From Pseudomonas sp. IAC-BECa141 (GTDB lineage Bacteria > Pseudomonadota > Gammaproteobacteria > Pseudomonadales > Pseudomonadaceae), in the NCBI RefSeq assembly GCF_020544405.1, contig NZ_CP065410.1, forward strand, positions 4,712,001 to 4,776,000: a stretch of 64,000 bases of DNA, in the 5' to 3' direction. The notes beneath the pieces were generated by a model. That model was not told where the DNA came from. It saw only the letters and a program-made list of their open reading frames with translations, and searched no databases. The translations under genes and the position numbers were made by a program. Below, in pieces: positions 1-7,978 of the stretch (position 1 is the stretch's first letter; each line of letters begins with the position of its first letter).

Positions 1-463
1 GGGCCTGGTCACGCAACACTTTCACCTGATCGTGATTGCGTTGCACACCGTGGTACTGCTTTTCGACCAGGTCAAAAATTTTTGTCAGGCCGTGATCTTT
101 AATCTTGGTAAGCTTATCGATCGCTTCACGATAAGCCTTCAGGGCGTGGTCTTCACCGCGCTCGGCTTCGTTGAGCACCGCTTCTTCATCCTTGCCGGTG
201 AACATCGCTTTGACGTCGACCCAACGACGGTGCAAGTCACCGCTCACGCTGGTCGAGGTTTCCGGATCGCCACCCATCGAACGCACCGCAGCTTGCAGCT
301 CGGCCGCAGCCGTTGCGCAATCGGCGGAGCGTTTCACGAACAGCGTTTTCAGCTCTGGATGCTTGATGTCTTCAGCGCAGGTCTTGAACCCTTCCTGACC
401 GTCCTTGCTGGTTTCGATCAGGTCGTTGAGGACGGAGATGGCTTCTTTATTCATGTCAGTCAT
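1..463 (-). CDS. DUF2383 (PA2169-family) four-helix protein, C-terminus cut by window edge
   Basis: Translating the minus strand from the ATG at 463 gives an uninterrupted reading frame that runs off the left edge (about 154 codons seen). It starts MTDMNKEAISVLNDLIETSK and is rich in amphipathic helix, with a central GDLHRRWVDVK stretch. This matches the PA2169/DUF2383 family of ferritin-like helical bundle proteins, usually about 150 residues, so little is missing. The family is often linked to stress or stationary phase, but its biochemical role is not established. A weak GGAA lies 6-9 bases before the ATG. It is divergent from the DUF3820 gene across an AT-rich 205-bp gap with no other gene visible. 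Confidence 0.8.
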   Translation of the reverse strand, partial: MTDMNKEAISVLNDLIETSKDGQEGFKTCAEDIKHPELKTLFVKRSADCATAAAELQAAVRSMGGDPETSTSVSGDLHRRWVDVKAMFTGKDEEAVLNEAERGEDHALKAYREAIDKLTKIKDHGLTKIFDLVEKQYHGVQRNHDQVKVLRDQA

Positions 464-668
464 TTTTCAATTCCTTGCGTGGGTTAAAGATGCAAGGAGT
501 GTTGCAGCAGCCGTGCCAGATTCTATTAAAGAATTTAATCGTTATTTTTCAATAAGTTATAGATACAGCAAAAATCTGTATGCCTGTTATTTGCATGATC
601 TGTCATTTGGCCTGCATGCAGAATGCCTGTATTTTCCAAAGTGTTTTCAAAGCCAGACGACTCCAACG

Positions 669-905
669 ATGAACCCTGAAAAGCTCGAACTGCTGATCAC
701 CCGCGAAATGCCCTTCGGCAAGTACAAGGGCCGGATCATTGCCGACCTGCCGGGCCCTTACCTGAACTGGTTTGCCCGGGAAGGATTTCCCCATGGCGAA
801 CTGGGCGGGCTGTTGGCGTTGATGCAGGAAATCGACCACAACGGCCTGTCGGAACTGCTCGAACCGCTGCGCGCCAAACACGGCAAACCCGCCCCGCGCC
901 ACTGA
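669..905 (+). CDS. DUF3820 family small protein
   Basis: A 78-residue protein beginning MNPEKLELLITREMPFGKY. The MPFGKYKG motif followed by ADLPGPYLNWF is the hallmark of DUF3820 (Pfam QSregVF_b), a small domain also found appended to exonuclease-like proteins. The reading frame is open much further upstream (from 405), but the conserved domain starts right after the ATG at 669, so I use that start. Its function is unknown; the quorum-sensing label attached to the family is only a database name. It lies 30 bp before the aminotransferase gene on the same strand and may be co-transcribed with it. Confidence 0.75.
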   Translation: MNPEKLELLITREMPFGKYKGRIIADLPGPYLNWFAREGFPHGELGGLLALMQEIDHNGLSELLEPLRAKHGKPAPRH

Positions 906-935
906 GGCGTCACCCTGATCCGAGTCGAGTCGACC

Positions 936-2117
936 ATGCCCGATAACACCCGCCGCGCCCGAGACGAAGCTTTCTGGCAAACCTTCGCCGACCGTTACGA
1001 CCGCCACCCTGGCCCCGTGAATCTGGAGAACGGCTATTTCGGGCGCATGTCGCGCACCGTGGTCGAGGAGTACCAGCGCAACATCGAGCTGATCAACAAC
1101 AGCAACTCGATCTACGTGCGCCAGCGTTTCGAACAGCACGACAGTTTCGACATCCGCGCGCAACTGGCCGAGTTGATCGGCGTGCGCGCGCAAAGCGTGG
1201 CGTTCACCCACAACGCCACTGCCGGCCTGCAATCGCTGATCCGCAACTACAATCGCCTGCAGCCAGGCGACCAGGTGTTGATCTGCGATCTGGAGTACGA
1301 CACGGTCAAGGGCGCCATGCGCTGGCTGGCGCAGTATCGCGGAGTCGAGGTGATCGAAATCGAGCACGCCCACCCCGCCACCTTCGACAGCCTGCTGGCC
1401 ACGTACCGCGAAGCCTTTATCCGCCATCCAAAGCTCAAGCTGATGGCCCTGACCCACGTCACCCACCGTACCGGGCTGGTGATGCCGGTGCAGGCCATTG
1501 CCTCGCTGGCCAGGGAGTACGGCGTCGATATCATCCTCGATGGCGCCCATGCCCTTGGCCAGATCGAGTTCAATCTTGAAGCGCTGGGCATCGCCTTTGC
1601 CGGGTACAACCTGCACAAGTGGATCGGCTCGCCGCTGACCCTCGGTTTTATTTACATCGCACCGCAGCGCCTGGCCGACATCGACCCGGACATGGGCGAG
1701 ATGCATTTTCCGGCTGGCGATATCCGCTCACGCACGCCCCACAGCACGCCGAACATTCCGGCACTGATGACCCTGCCTCTGGTGTTCGAGGAGCACCGCT
1801 CACTGGGTGGCGCGGCGGCCAAAGGTGCACGGATGAATTACCTGCGCAACCTGTGGGTCAGCGCCGTGCGCAACCTGCCAGGCATCGAAGTCACGACCCC
1901 GGACGATCCGCGCCTGTATTGCGGCATCACCTCGATGCGTTTTACTCGCCATACCGACCAGCAGGCGATGGTCGAACGCCTGCTCAACGACTACAACCTG
2001 TTCACTGTCGTGCGCAACGGCGCAGCCTGCGGACCGTGCATCCGTATCACGCCGTCGCTGACCACGACGGCGGCGGAGATTCAGTCGCTGATTCTGGCGC
2101 TGAATGAGCTGCGTTAA
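936..2117 (+). CDS. PLP-dependent aminotransferase class V (isopenicillin-N-epimerase-like)
   Basis: A 393-residue fold-type I PLP enzyme. HNATAGLQSL (about residues 92-101) would hold the cofactor phosphate, Asp202 in ILDGAHALGQ pairs with the pyridine nitrogen, and Lys228 in GYNLHKWIGSPL is the expected Schiff-base lysine. These features place it in the class V group that includes cysteine desulfurase-like and isopenicillin-N-epimerase-like proteins. The substrate cannot be read from the sequence. It lacks the conserved Cys loop of true NifS/IscS desulfurases. The start ATG follows the DUF3820 stop by 30 bp. Its 3' end overlaps the convergent dioxygenase gene by 4 bases. Confidence 0.85.
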   Translation: MPDNTRRARDEAFWQTFADRYDRHPGPVNLENGYFGRMSRTVVEEYQRNIELINNSNSIYVRQRFEQHDSFDIRAQLAELIGVRAQSVAFTHNATAGLQSLIRNYNRLQPGDQVLICDLEYDTVKGAMRWLAQYRGVEVIEIEHAHPATFDSLLATYREAFIRHPKLKLMALTHVTHRTGLVMPVQAIASLAREYGVDIILDGAHALGQIEFNLEALGIAFAGYNLHKWIGSPLTLGFIYIAPQRLADIDPDMGEMHFPAGDIRSRTPHSTPNIPALMTLPLVFEEHRSLGGAAAKGARMNYLRNLWVSAVRNLPGIEVTTPDDPRLYCGITSMRFTRHTDQQAMVERLLNDYNLFTVVRNGAACGPCIRITPSLTTTAAEIQSLILALNELR

Positions 2118-2829
2118 ACCGTGTACTTGTCGAAATCCTCGGGCTTGATCTGCGACGACACCGCAAAGGTGTCGATGCCGATCGTGAGGTGGCCGAAGTA
2201 ACCGTCCTCGTGTGACTCGCGACCGATCGGCCACACCGTCAGGGTCGACTCTTCACCGCCCATGTTGGCGAAGTAGGGATCGTCTGCGTTGCACACCGGC
2301 AGCGAGCTGCGCCCGCGATAGGCCTTGGCATTGAGCACGCCACGGGAAACCACCTCCGGAAAATACAACTGCCCGACCCAGGCCACATTGCGCTCCTCCA
2401 GGTATTCGGTGCCGGCGACGATGCGCACCGCCACATGAATATGCAGGGCACGGCCGGCGTAGAACCCCGGATAGATCGTGGTGAAGCGCACCCTGCCCTT
2501 GTGGTCGCTGAACTGGCCGCCGCGCAGATAGGTGTCGTCGTCGGTTCGCGGAATCGAGCCGATGTCCTCGACGTCGACTTCCAGATCCGGGTTCACCCGA
2601 CTCCAGCCGGAATAGGCGCCGCGTGCGTTGCAATGCCAGATATCCACCAGCGCACCGCTGACCGGCTCGGCAGTCATGGCGTCGACGATGGTCAGGCGCA
2701 GCAGCAGCGGCAGGCCTTCGGCACCTTCGCTGATGTTGCGGCGCAACAGTTTGGGATTGCGAAAATACGGCCCGGCGACTTGCTCGGGGCCAGTTGATAT
2801 ACCGGGGGTGCTGAAAGCTGGTTATCCAT
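2114..2829 (-). pseudogene. Intradiol ring-cleavage dioxygenase with a one-base frameshift near its 5' end
   Basis: The main open frame (codons from 2746 down to 2114) carries the intradiol dioxygenase core: DIWHCNARGAYSGW and TIYPGFYAGRALHIHV supply the two Tyr and two His ligands of the non-heme Fe(III) site. Upstream, that frame has no ATG or GTG; it could only start at a TTG inside the conserved sequence. A good start exists at 2829 (ATG with GGAAGAGAG before it) reading MDNQLSAPPVYQL, but it is in another frame. Adding one C to the CCCC run (GGGG on the plus strand, 2786-2789) joins the two into MDNQLSAPPVYQLAPEQVAG..., as expected for the family. The lesion is either a real inactivating deletion or a sequencing error in a homopolymer. 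The exact aromatic substrate is unknown. Confidence 0.75.
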
Positions 2830-2897
2830 GACGCGCTCTCTCTTCCATAAGATGAACGCAGGTTAACGCCACACGCGAAGCCAGGTGCGGTAACTAT

Positions 2898-2942
2898 GTA
2901 TCTCCAGATAACGTATCCCCAGATAACGTATCTCCAGATAAC
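2898..2942. repeat. Three tandem copies of a 15-bp unit
   Basis: The unit GTATCTCCAGATAAC occurs three times head to tail at 2898-2912, 2913-2927 and 2928-2942; the middle copy differs by one base (CCCC for CTCC). It lies in the intergenic space between the eda terminator and the dioxygenase start. The core CCAGATAACGTATC is AT-rich compared with its surroundings. Confidence 0.9.
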
Positions 2943-2960
2943 GAAGTTTTTCGCGGGCAA

Positions 2961-2991
2961 AAAAAAACGGTGCACCGACCAAGCGCACCGT
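2961..2991 (-). terminator. Rho-independent terminator of the zwf-pgl-eda operon
   Basis: Arms ACGGTGC (2967-2973) and GCACCGT (2985-2991) flank an 11-base loop. On the minus strand the hairpin is followed by a run of T (A run at 2959-2967 on the plus strand). It lies 40 bp past the eda stop codon. Confidence 0.85.
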
Positions 2992-3031
2992 AAAGCCGTA
3001 GAACACACAACGAAGTGTAGGGTTGAACCAA

Positions 3032-3697
3032 TCAGTCCAGCAGCGCCAACGCCTCGGCAGTGCATTCCTGAATGCGGGCCCAGTCGCCGTTCTTGATCCA
3101 CTCAGGATCAAGCATCCAGCTACCGCCCACGCACATGACGTTTTTCAGCGCCATGTAGCTTTTGATGTTGGCAGGGCCGACGCCGCCGGTCGGGCAGAAT
3201 TTCACTTCGCCGAACGGGCCGCCAAGGGCCTTGATTGCCGCCACGCCGCCGCTGACTTCAGCCGGGAACAGCTTGAAGCGGCGATAACCCAGGCCATAGC
3301 CTTCCATGATGCCGGAGGCATTGCTGATGCCCGGCAGCAGCGGGATCGGGCTTTCGACGCTGGCTTCCAGCAGATCACGAGTGATCCCCGGGGTGACGAT
3401 GAATTGCGAACCGGCGGCTTCGGCCGCAGCCAGCATGTTACGGTCGAGCACGGTGCCGGCACCGGTCACCAGTTCCGGGCGCTGCTCGCGCAGGATCTGG
3501 ATCGCCTTGAGGCCGAACTGCGAACGCAGGGTCACTTCCAGCGCGGTCAGACCACCGGCAGCCAGGGCGTCGGCCAGCGGCAGCACGTCCTGTTCACGGG
3601 CGATGGTGATCACCGGCAGAATCCGCGCCTTGGCGCAGAGGCTGTCGATCAGGGCAACTTTGTCCGCCATGGAAACGGTCGGGGATGGGGTTGTCAT
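3032..3697 (-). CDS. eda: 2-keto-3-deoxy-6-phosphogluconate aldolase
   Basis: Cytosolic Entner-Doudoroff enzyme that splits KDPG to pyruvate and glyceraldehyde-3-phosphate. The 221-residue product has the class I aldolase features: Glu54 in TALEVTLRS and the Schiff-base Lys142 in RRFKLFPAE, plus CPTGGVGPANI for phosphate binding. The frame opens earlier (GTG and ATG near 3718-3724, overlapping the pgl stop), but the ATG at 3697 has an AAGGA about 8 bases upstream and gives the MTTP...MADK N-terminus typical of pseudomonad Eda. It is the last gene of zwf-pgl-eda and ends just before a strong terminator. HexR control is expected through the zwf promoter. Confidence 0.95.
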   Translation of the reverse strand: MTTPSPTVSMADKVALIDSLCAKARILPVITIAREQDVLPLADALAAGGLTALEVTLRSQFGLKAIQILREQRPELVTGAGTVLDRNMLAAAEAAGSQFIVTPGITRDLLEASVESPIPLLPGISNASGIMEGYGLGYRRFKLFPAEVSGGVAAIKALGGPFGEVKFCPTGGVGPANIKSYMALKNVMCVGGSWMLDPEWIKNGDWARIQECTAEALALLD

Positions 3698-3714
3698 AGC
3701 GGCTGTTCCTTGGC

Positions 3715-4428
3715 TCATGGGCACCAGTAAATATCTAACGTAGGTTGCAGAAACGCGCGAACCGGCATGGCGGCGACGTCGTTGGATGCCACTGCGGCAT
3801 TCAGGGTGGTCAGTTTCGACTGACCGGAAATCGACAGAATCTTGTGCTTCGCCGAAGCCAGCAGCGCCCGGCTCATGGTCAGGCGTTGACGCGGTACGCT
3901 CGGCGCCAGCATCGGCCAGCAGCGGCGAGTGCCATCGACTTGCAGGGCTTCAGCCAGGTTCGGACTGTCCGGGAACAGCGACGCGGTGTGACCGTCATCG
4001 CCCATGCCCAGCACCAGCACGTCGATGGGCGGCAACTCGGCGAGCAAACGATCGGCCTGCTCCGCAGCCTGCTCGACGTTGGCCGCCGCGCTGTAAAGGC
4101 TGAGGAACTGCGCCTTTGCCGCCGGGCCCTTGAGCAGATACTGCTTGAGCAGACCGGCGTTGCTGTCGGCATGTTCGACCGGTACCCAGCGTTCGTCAGC
4201 GAGGGTCACGACGACCTTCGACCAGTCCAGTTCCTGCTTGGCCAGGTGCTGGAAAAACGCCACCGGGCTACGACCGCCGGACACCACCAGCACAGCGTTG
4301 CCGCGCGCTGCCAGTGCTTCGCTCAACTGTTTGGCGACGTTCAGCGCCAAACCTTCGGCGAGCAACACCGGGCTCTTGAATTCACGGGCATTCACGCCCT
4401 CGGGCAGTTTCACATCAGATATCGCCAT
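3715..4428 (-). CDS. pgl: 6-phosphogluconolactonase
   Basis: A 237-residue member of the glucosamine-6-phosphate isomerase/6-phosphogluconolactonase fold. It hydrolyses 6-phosphogluconolactone, the zwf product, to 6-phosphogluconate in the cytosol. Visible motifs are SGGRSP (50-55), TLADERWV (75-82) and [13 protein letters not shown] (141-153), the last holding the catalytic His. Its ATG lies inside the last codons of zwf (14-bp overlap) and its stop overlaps the longer possible eda starts, so the three genes are translated from one message. Confidence 0.95.
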   Translation of the reverse strand: MAISDVKLPEGVNAREFKSPVLLAEGLALNVAKQLSEALAARGNAVLVVSGGRSPVAFFQHLAKQELDWSKVVVTLADERWVPVEHADSNAGLLKQYLLKGPAAKAQFLSLYSAAANVEQAAEQADRLLAELPPIDVLVLGMGDDGHTASLFPDSPNLAEALQVDGTRRCWPMLAPSVPRQRLTMSRALLASAKHKILSISGQSKLTTLNAAVASNDVAAMPVRAFLQPTLDIYWCP

Positions 4429-5881
4429 ACCACGACCTCCCGTCCCGCGTGATCAATGCAATAGAGCTCATCGGCCCCCACGACCCGGCCGCATACGGCT
4501 TGGGCGCGTCACCGGATTTTTTCCACCCGGCGATCAGCTGGTCACACCATTTCCACGCGGCTTCAATTTCATCTTTACGGACAAACAGGTTCTGATTGCC
4601 GTTCATCACTTCCAGCAACAACCGCTCGTAGGCATCGGGGATCCGAGCGCTGCGCCAGGTGTCGGAAAAATTCAGTTGCAGCGGGCCGCTGCGCAGTTGC
4701 ATGCCCTTGTCCAGGCCTTGCTCCTTGGTCATCACGCGCAAGGAAATGCCTTCGTCCGGCTGCAGGCGGATGATCAGTTTGTTGCTGATCTGCAGGCGCT
4801 GCTCGGGGGCAAAGATATAGTGCGACGGTTCCTTGAAGTGGATGACGATCTGCGACAGTTTCTGCGGCATGCGCTTGCCGGTACGCAGGTAGAACGGCAC
4901 GCCGGCCCAGCGCCAGTTGCGGATGTCGGCACGCAGGGCGACGAAGGTTTCAGTGTCGCTCTGGGCGTTGGAATTCGGTTCTTCGAGGTAGCCCGGCACG
5001 GACTTGCCCTCGCTGTGCCCGGCGATGTACTGGCCGCGCACCACTTGGGTGGTCAGTCCTTCCGGACTGATCGGCGCCAGGGCCTTGAGCACCTTGACCT
5101 TTTCGTCGCGGATGCTGTCGGCGGACAGGTCGGCCGGCGGATCCATGGCGATCAGGCAGAGCAGTTGCAGCAGGTGGTTCTGAATCATGTCCCGCAGCTG
5201 ACCGGCCTTGTCGAAGTAGCCCCAGCGGCCTTCGATACCGACCTTCTCGGCCACGGTGATTTCCACGTGGGAGATGTAGTTCTGGTTCCACTGAGTTTCG
5301 AACAGGCTGTTGGCGAAACGCAGGGCGATCAGGTTCTGGACGGTCTCTTTGCCCAGGTAGTGGTCGATGCGGTAGGTGCGGTTCTCCGGGAAGAATTGCG
5401 CCACGGCGTCGTTGACCTTGCGCGAGGATTCCAGGTCCGAACCGATCGGTTTTTCCAGTACCACGCGGGTGTTTTCTGCCAGACCGACATTCGCGAGGTT
5501 CTCGCAGATCGCGCCATACACCGCCGCCGGAGTGGCGAAGTAGGCAATCATGCGTTGTGTGTTGCCGGCCAATTCTGCCAGCGCCACGTAATCTTCAGCC
5601 TTGAGGAAGTCGACGTGCAGGTAGGTCAGGCGCGCCAGAAAGCGCTCGGCCACGGCCTCGTCCAGCTCTTTGCCCACATAACGGCGCAGCTCGGCGGCGA
5701 TGAACGCCAGGTGCTGCTGCTCGGTACCCGCCTCACGGGCCAGTGCGATAATGCGCGTGTCCTCGTGCAGCAGGCCGGCGCCGTCAAGGTGATAAAGGGC
5801 AGGAAACAGCTTGCGCAGGGCCAGATCGCCCAAGGCGCCGAACAAGGCGAAGGTGCACGGTTCAACCGTAATCGAAGGCAT
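4415..5881 (-). CDS. zwf: Glucose-6-phosphate 1-dehydrogenase
   Basis: A 488-residue NAD(P)-dependent enzyme feeding glucose-6-phosphate into the Entner-Doudoroff route. [11 protein letters not shown] (14-24) is the dinucleotide-binding loop and RIDHYLGKE (His174) is the substrate-site signature of the family. The length fits bacterial Zwf. It is the first gene of the zwf-pgl-eda operon and is divergent from hexR, with 217 bp between starts holding a candidate HexR dyad and an A-rich Hfq/Crc-like sequence just before the ATG. Confidence 0.97.
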   Translation of the reverse strand: MPSITVEPCTFALFGALGDLALRKLFPALYHLDGAGLLHEDTRIIALAREAGTEQQHLAFIAAELRRYVGKELDEAVAERFLARLTYLHVDFLKAEDYVALAELAGNTQRMIAYFATPAAVYGAICENLANVGLAENTRVVLEKPIGSDLESSRKVNDAVAQFFPENRTYRIDHYLGKETVQNLIALRFANSLFETQWNQNYISHVEITVAEKVGIEGRWGYFDKAGQLRDMIQNHLLQLLCLIAMDPPADLSADSIRDEKVKVLKALAPISPEGLTTQVVRGQYIAGHSEGKSVPGYLEEPNSNAQSDTETFVALRADIRNWRWAGVPFYLRTGKRMPQKLSQIVIHFKEPSHYIFAPEQRLQISNKLIIRLQPDEGISLRVMTKEQGLDKGMQLRSGPLQLNFSDTWRSARIPDAYERLLLEVMNGNQNLFVRKDEIEAAWKWCDQLIAGWKKSGDAPKPYAAGSWGPMSSIALITRDGRSWYGDI

Positions 5882-5884
5882 GAT

Positions 5885-5896
5885 GTTTGTTCTTTT
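5885..5896 (-). promoter_or_regulatory. Possible Hfq/Crc (CA-motif) site before zwf
   Basis: On the mRNA strand the sequence AAAAGAACAAAC ends 3 bases before the zwf ATG and contains AAGAACAA, a match to the AAnAAnAA catabolite-repression motif bound by Hfq with Crc in pseudomonads. A single short match in an A-rich leader is weak on its own. Confidence 0.4.
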
Positions 5897-5945
5897 ATCA
5901 AGTTAAGCTACAAATACCTTTTTTCAAGGCATCACTCAAGGGAAA

Positions 5946-5963
5946 ATGTAGTAATAACCACAA
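5946..5963. promoter_or_regulatory. Candidate HexR operator between zwf and hexR
   Basis: ATGTAGTAAT-AACCACAA is an imperfect dyad; the reverse strand reads TTGTGGTTATTACTACAT, with TGTRGTNA half-sites matching at 6 of 8 positions. It sits midway in the divergent zwf/hexR gap, about 65 bp from the zwf ATG. It resembles the TGTARTNNNAYTACA-like HexR sites of other gammaproteobacteria but has a longer spacer than TTGT-N7/8-ACAA. Confidence 0.5.
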
Positions 5964-6098
5964 CATTTTCGCAAAATACAGATTCCGAGTGGTGGTCGGT
6001 CGGAGCCATCAGTAGGATAGGCCACCGTCACGGGCCACATCAAAGGCCCAATTTGCATAGCCGCGCGCTTATCGGCGCCGGTGAATCTAGGAATTCTT

Positions 6099-6968
6099 AT
6101 GGACCGCGTGCGAAATTTACTGGAACAGATCCAGAGTCGCCTTGAAGAGCTGAACAAGGCCGAACGCAAAGTCGCCGAAGTGATCCTGCTCAACCCACAG
6201 CAGGCCACCCGCTTCAGCATCGCCGCCCTCGCCCAGGCAGCGTCGGTCAGTGAACCGACGGTCAACCGTTTCTGCCGTTCGTTCGGCGTCAGCGGCTACC
6301 CCGAACTCAAGTTGCAACTGGCCCAGAGCCTGGCCAGCGGCGCGGCCTATGTCAGCCGCGCAGTAGAAGCCGACGACAATCCCGAGGCCTACACGCAGAA
6401 GATTTTCGGCAGCGCCATCGCCTCGCTGGACAGCGCCTGTCAGGCATTGGACCCGAACCTGATCAGCCGCGCCGTCGACCTGTTGATCCAGGCACGGCAG
6501 ATCCACTTCTTCGGCCTCGGAGCTTCGGCTCCGGTGGCTTTGGATGCGCAGCACAAGTTCTTCCGCTTCAACCTGGCGGTGACCGCCCACGCCGATGTGC
6601 TGATGCAACGCATGATTGCTTCGGTGGCGCACACCGGCGAGCTGTTCGTGATCATCTCCTACACCGGGCGCACCCGCGAGCTGGTGGAAGTGGCGCGCAT
6701 CGCCCGGGAGAACGGCGCGTCGGTGCTGGGCCTGACGGCAGAAAACTCGCCGCTGGCCAAGGCCAGTACGCTGAGCCTGAACATTCCGTTGCCGGAAGAC
6801 ACCGACATCTATATGCCGATGACTTCGCGGATCATTCAGTTGACGGTGCTGGATGTGCTGGCGACGGGAATGACGTTGCGTCGCGGGGTGGATTTCCAGC
6901 CGCATCTGCGCAAGATCAAAGAGAGCCTGAACGCGAGCCGGTATCCGGTGGGTGACGAGTTCAACTAG
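6099..6968 (+). CDS. hexR: HexR, RpiR-family transcriptional repressor of glucose catabolism
   Basis: A 289-residue RpiR-family regulator. An N-terminal helix-turn-helix ([19 protein letters not shown], about 49-67) precedes a SIS sugar-phosphate domain with FFGLGASAP (137-145) and [10 protein letters not shown] (186-195). In Pseudomonas putida HexR represses zwf, edd and gap-1 operons and is released by KDPG; the genes found here and the operators seen agree with that. The start at 6099 has TAGGAA 6 bases upstream and gives the canonical [12 protein letters not shown]; an in-frame GTG at 6081 is possible but less likely. Divergent from zwf. Confidence 0.95.
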   Translation: MDRVRNLLEQIQSRLEELNKAERKVAEVILLNPQQATRFSIAALAQAASVSEPTVNRFCRSFGVSGYPELKLQLAQSLASGAAYVSRAVEADDNPEAYTQKIFGSAIASLDSACQALDPNLISRAVDLLIQARQIHFFGLGASAPVALDAQHKFFRFNLAVTAHADVLMQRMIASVAHTGELFVIISYTGRTRELVEVARIARENGASVLGLTAENSPLAKASTLSLNIPLPEDTDIYMPMTSRIIQLTVLDVLATGMTLRRGVDFQPHLRKIKESLNASRYPVGDEFN

Positions 6969-6981
6969 TTCGCGCTGATCG

Positions 6982-7004
6982 CTCCCACGCTCGCGCGTGG
7001 GGGC
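6982..7004. terminator. Hairpin between convergent hexR and mutarotase genes
   Basis: GCTCCCACGC and GCGTGGGGGC arms with a 3-base loop lie between the two stop codons. There is no good T tract, so it may be a half copy of the palindromic repeat seen at 17490 and 36920 that also helps end transcripts from both sides. Confidence 0.5.
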
Positions 7005-7009
7005 AATGA

Positions 7010-7864
7010 CTAAGCAGCAGCCCAAGCCTGCAAACTCAAATGCGCCTTCTCGCCCGGCGCCAGATGCAGGCTGTCGGTGCCCCCCGCCGCCGCTTCAACA
7101 CAGACAAATTCCGAGATCTCGTCCCAACTCACGCCCAGCAACGGCCGTGCTCCCGGATGCCACACCACGGTGTCCGCGCTGTCACCGGTATCGATGCACA
7201 ATTCGCGTTGCCAGGCGTGATCCTTGAGCTGCAATTCGCCGTCGTGCTGGAACACTCGCTGACAGCCACCATCGACCCGTAACTCGCCCTCCTGCTGGCA
7301 GACCTCACGGTTCAACTGATCATAACCCTGCGCGCCTTCGAGCCCAGACAGCGCTATCTCACTCACATCGCCAATACGCCAGTAAGCGTGCAAAGCCTGG
7401 CTCAACTGGCACGGCATGTCGTCCTGATGCTCGGTGCTCAGGCGCAATTCCATGCGTTCGCCCAGGTGCGCGTGCAGGTCCACCTGCCAGTCGCACAGTT
7501 GCAATTGCCAGTGCAGGCGCACGCCGTCATCGGCGCTGCTGCTGTCGAGCAGTTTCCAGTCCAGCAGTCGCGCCCAGCCATGGGACGGCCACGCGTTTTC
7601 GCTCGGGTGACGGCCATACCACGGCCAGCACACCGGCACGCCGCCGCGAATCGCGCCGACATGCGGCCACTTCGCCGCGCACCACAACCACGGTTTCTGA
7701 CCTCGCGGCTGAAAATGCAGCAGTTGCGCGCCCTGACGACTGAACACCGCCTGACACAGTGGATGATCGATCACCAGCACATCGCGCATCTGATAGCGCT
7801 CCCAGGCGAACACCGGTCGTTCGCGCAGGGATTTGAAGAAGCGTTGCAGCGGATGCTCATGCAT
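7010..7864 (-). CDS. D-hexose-6-phosphate mutarotase (aldose 1-epimerase family, YeaD type)
   Basis: A 284-residue galactose-mutarotase-like beta-sandwich protein. Family motifs seen: IRGGVPVCWPWYG, SHGWAR, ALHAYWRIGD with the catalytic His, VVWHPG and SWDEISEFVCVE, the last with the conserved Glu. Such enzymes interconvert anomers of glucose-6-phosphate, which fits a place next to oprB, gts and zwf. I start at the ATG giving MHEHPLQRFF; a TTG seven codons earlier is also in frame but has no ribosome site. It follows oprB on the same strand but is separated by a strong terminator, so it may depend on read-through or a weak local promoter. Confidence 0.85.
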   Translation of the reverse strand: MHEHPLQRFFKSLRERPVFAWERYQMRDVLVIDHPLCQAVFSRQGAQLLHFQPRGQKPWLWCAAKWPHVGAIRGGVPVCWPWYGRHPSENAWPSHGWARLLDWKLLDSSSADDGVRLHWQLQLCDWQVDLHAHLGERMELRLSTEHQDDMPCQLSQALHAYWRIGDVSEIALSGLEGAQGYDQLNREVCQQEGELRVDGGCQRVFQHDGELQLKDHAWQRELCIDTGDSADTVVWHPGARPLLGVSWDEISEFVCVEAAAGGTDSLHLAPGEKAHLSLQAWAAA

Positions 7865-7910
7865 GGGCCACGGTTCCAGATTCAACTTTCATGGGCTGCG
7901 ACACCCCTTC

Positions 7911-7940
7911 CAAAAAAAGCGGACAGCCTTGGCCGTCCGC
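7911..7940 (-). terminator. Rho-independent terminator after oprB
   Basis: GCGGAC (7919-7924) and GTCCGC (7935-7940) with a 10-base loop; the minus-strand transcript then has seven T (A run 7912-7918). It lies 38 bp after the oprB stop. Confidence 0.88.
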
Positions 7941-7978
7941 AAATATGCGCACATAGAGAGGAGCTTATCGCAGACGCG

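Noticed and set aside
4130..6145. 671-codon plus-strand open frame opposite zwf
   Set aside because: It is antisense to a gene with full Zwf motifs; long antisense frames are common in GC-rich DNA. Its translation shows no family features.
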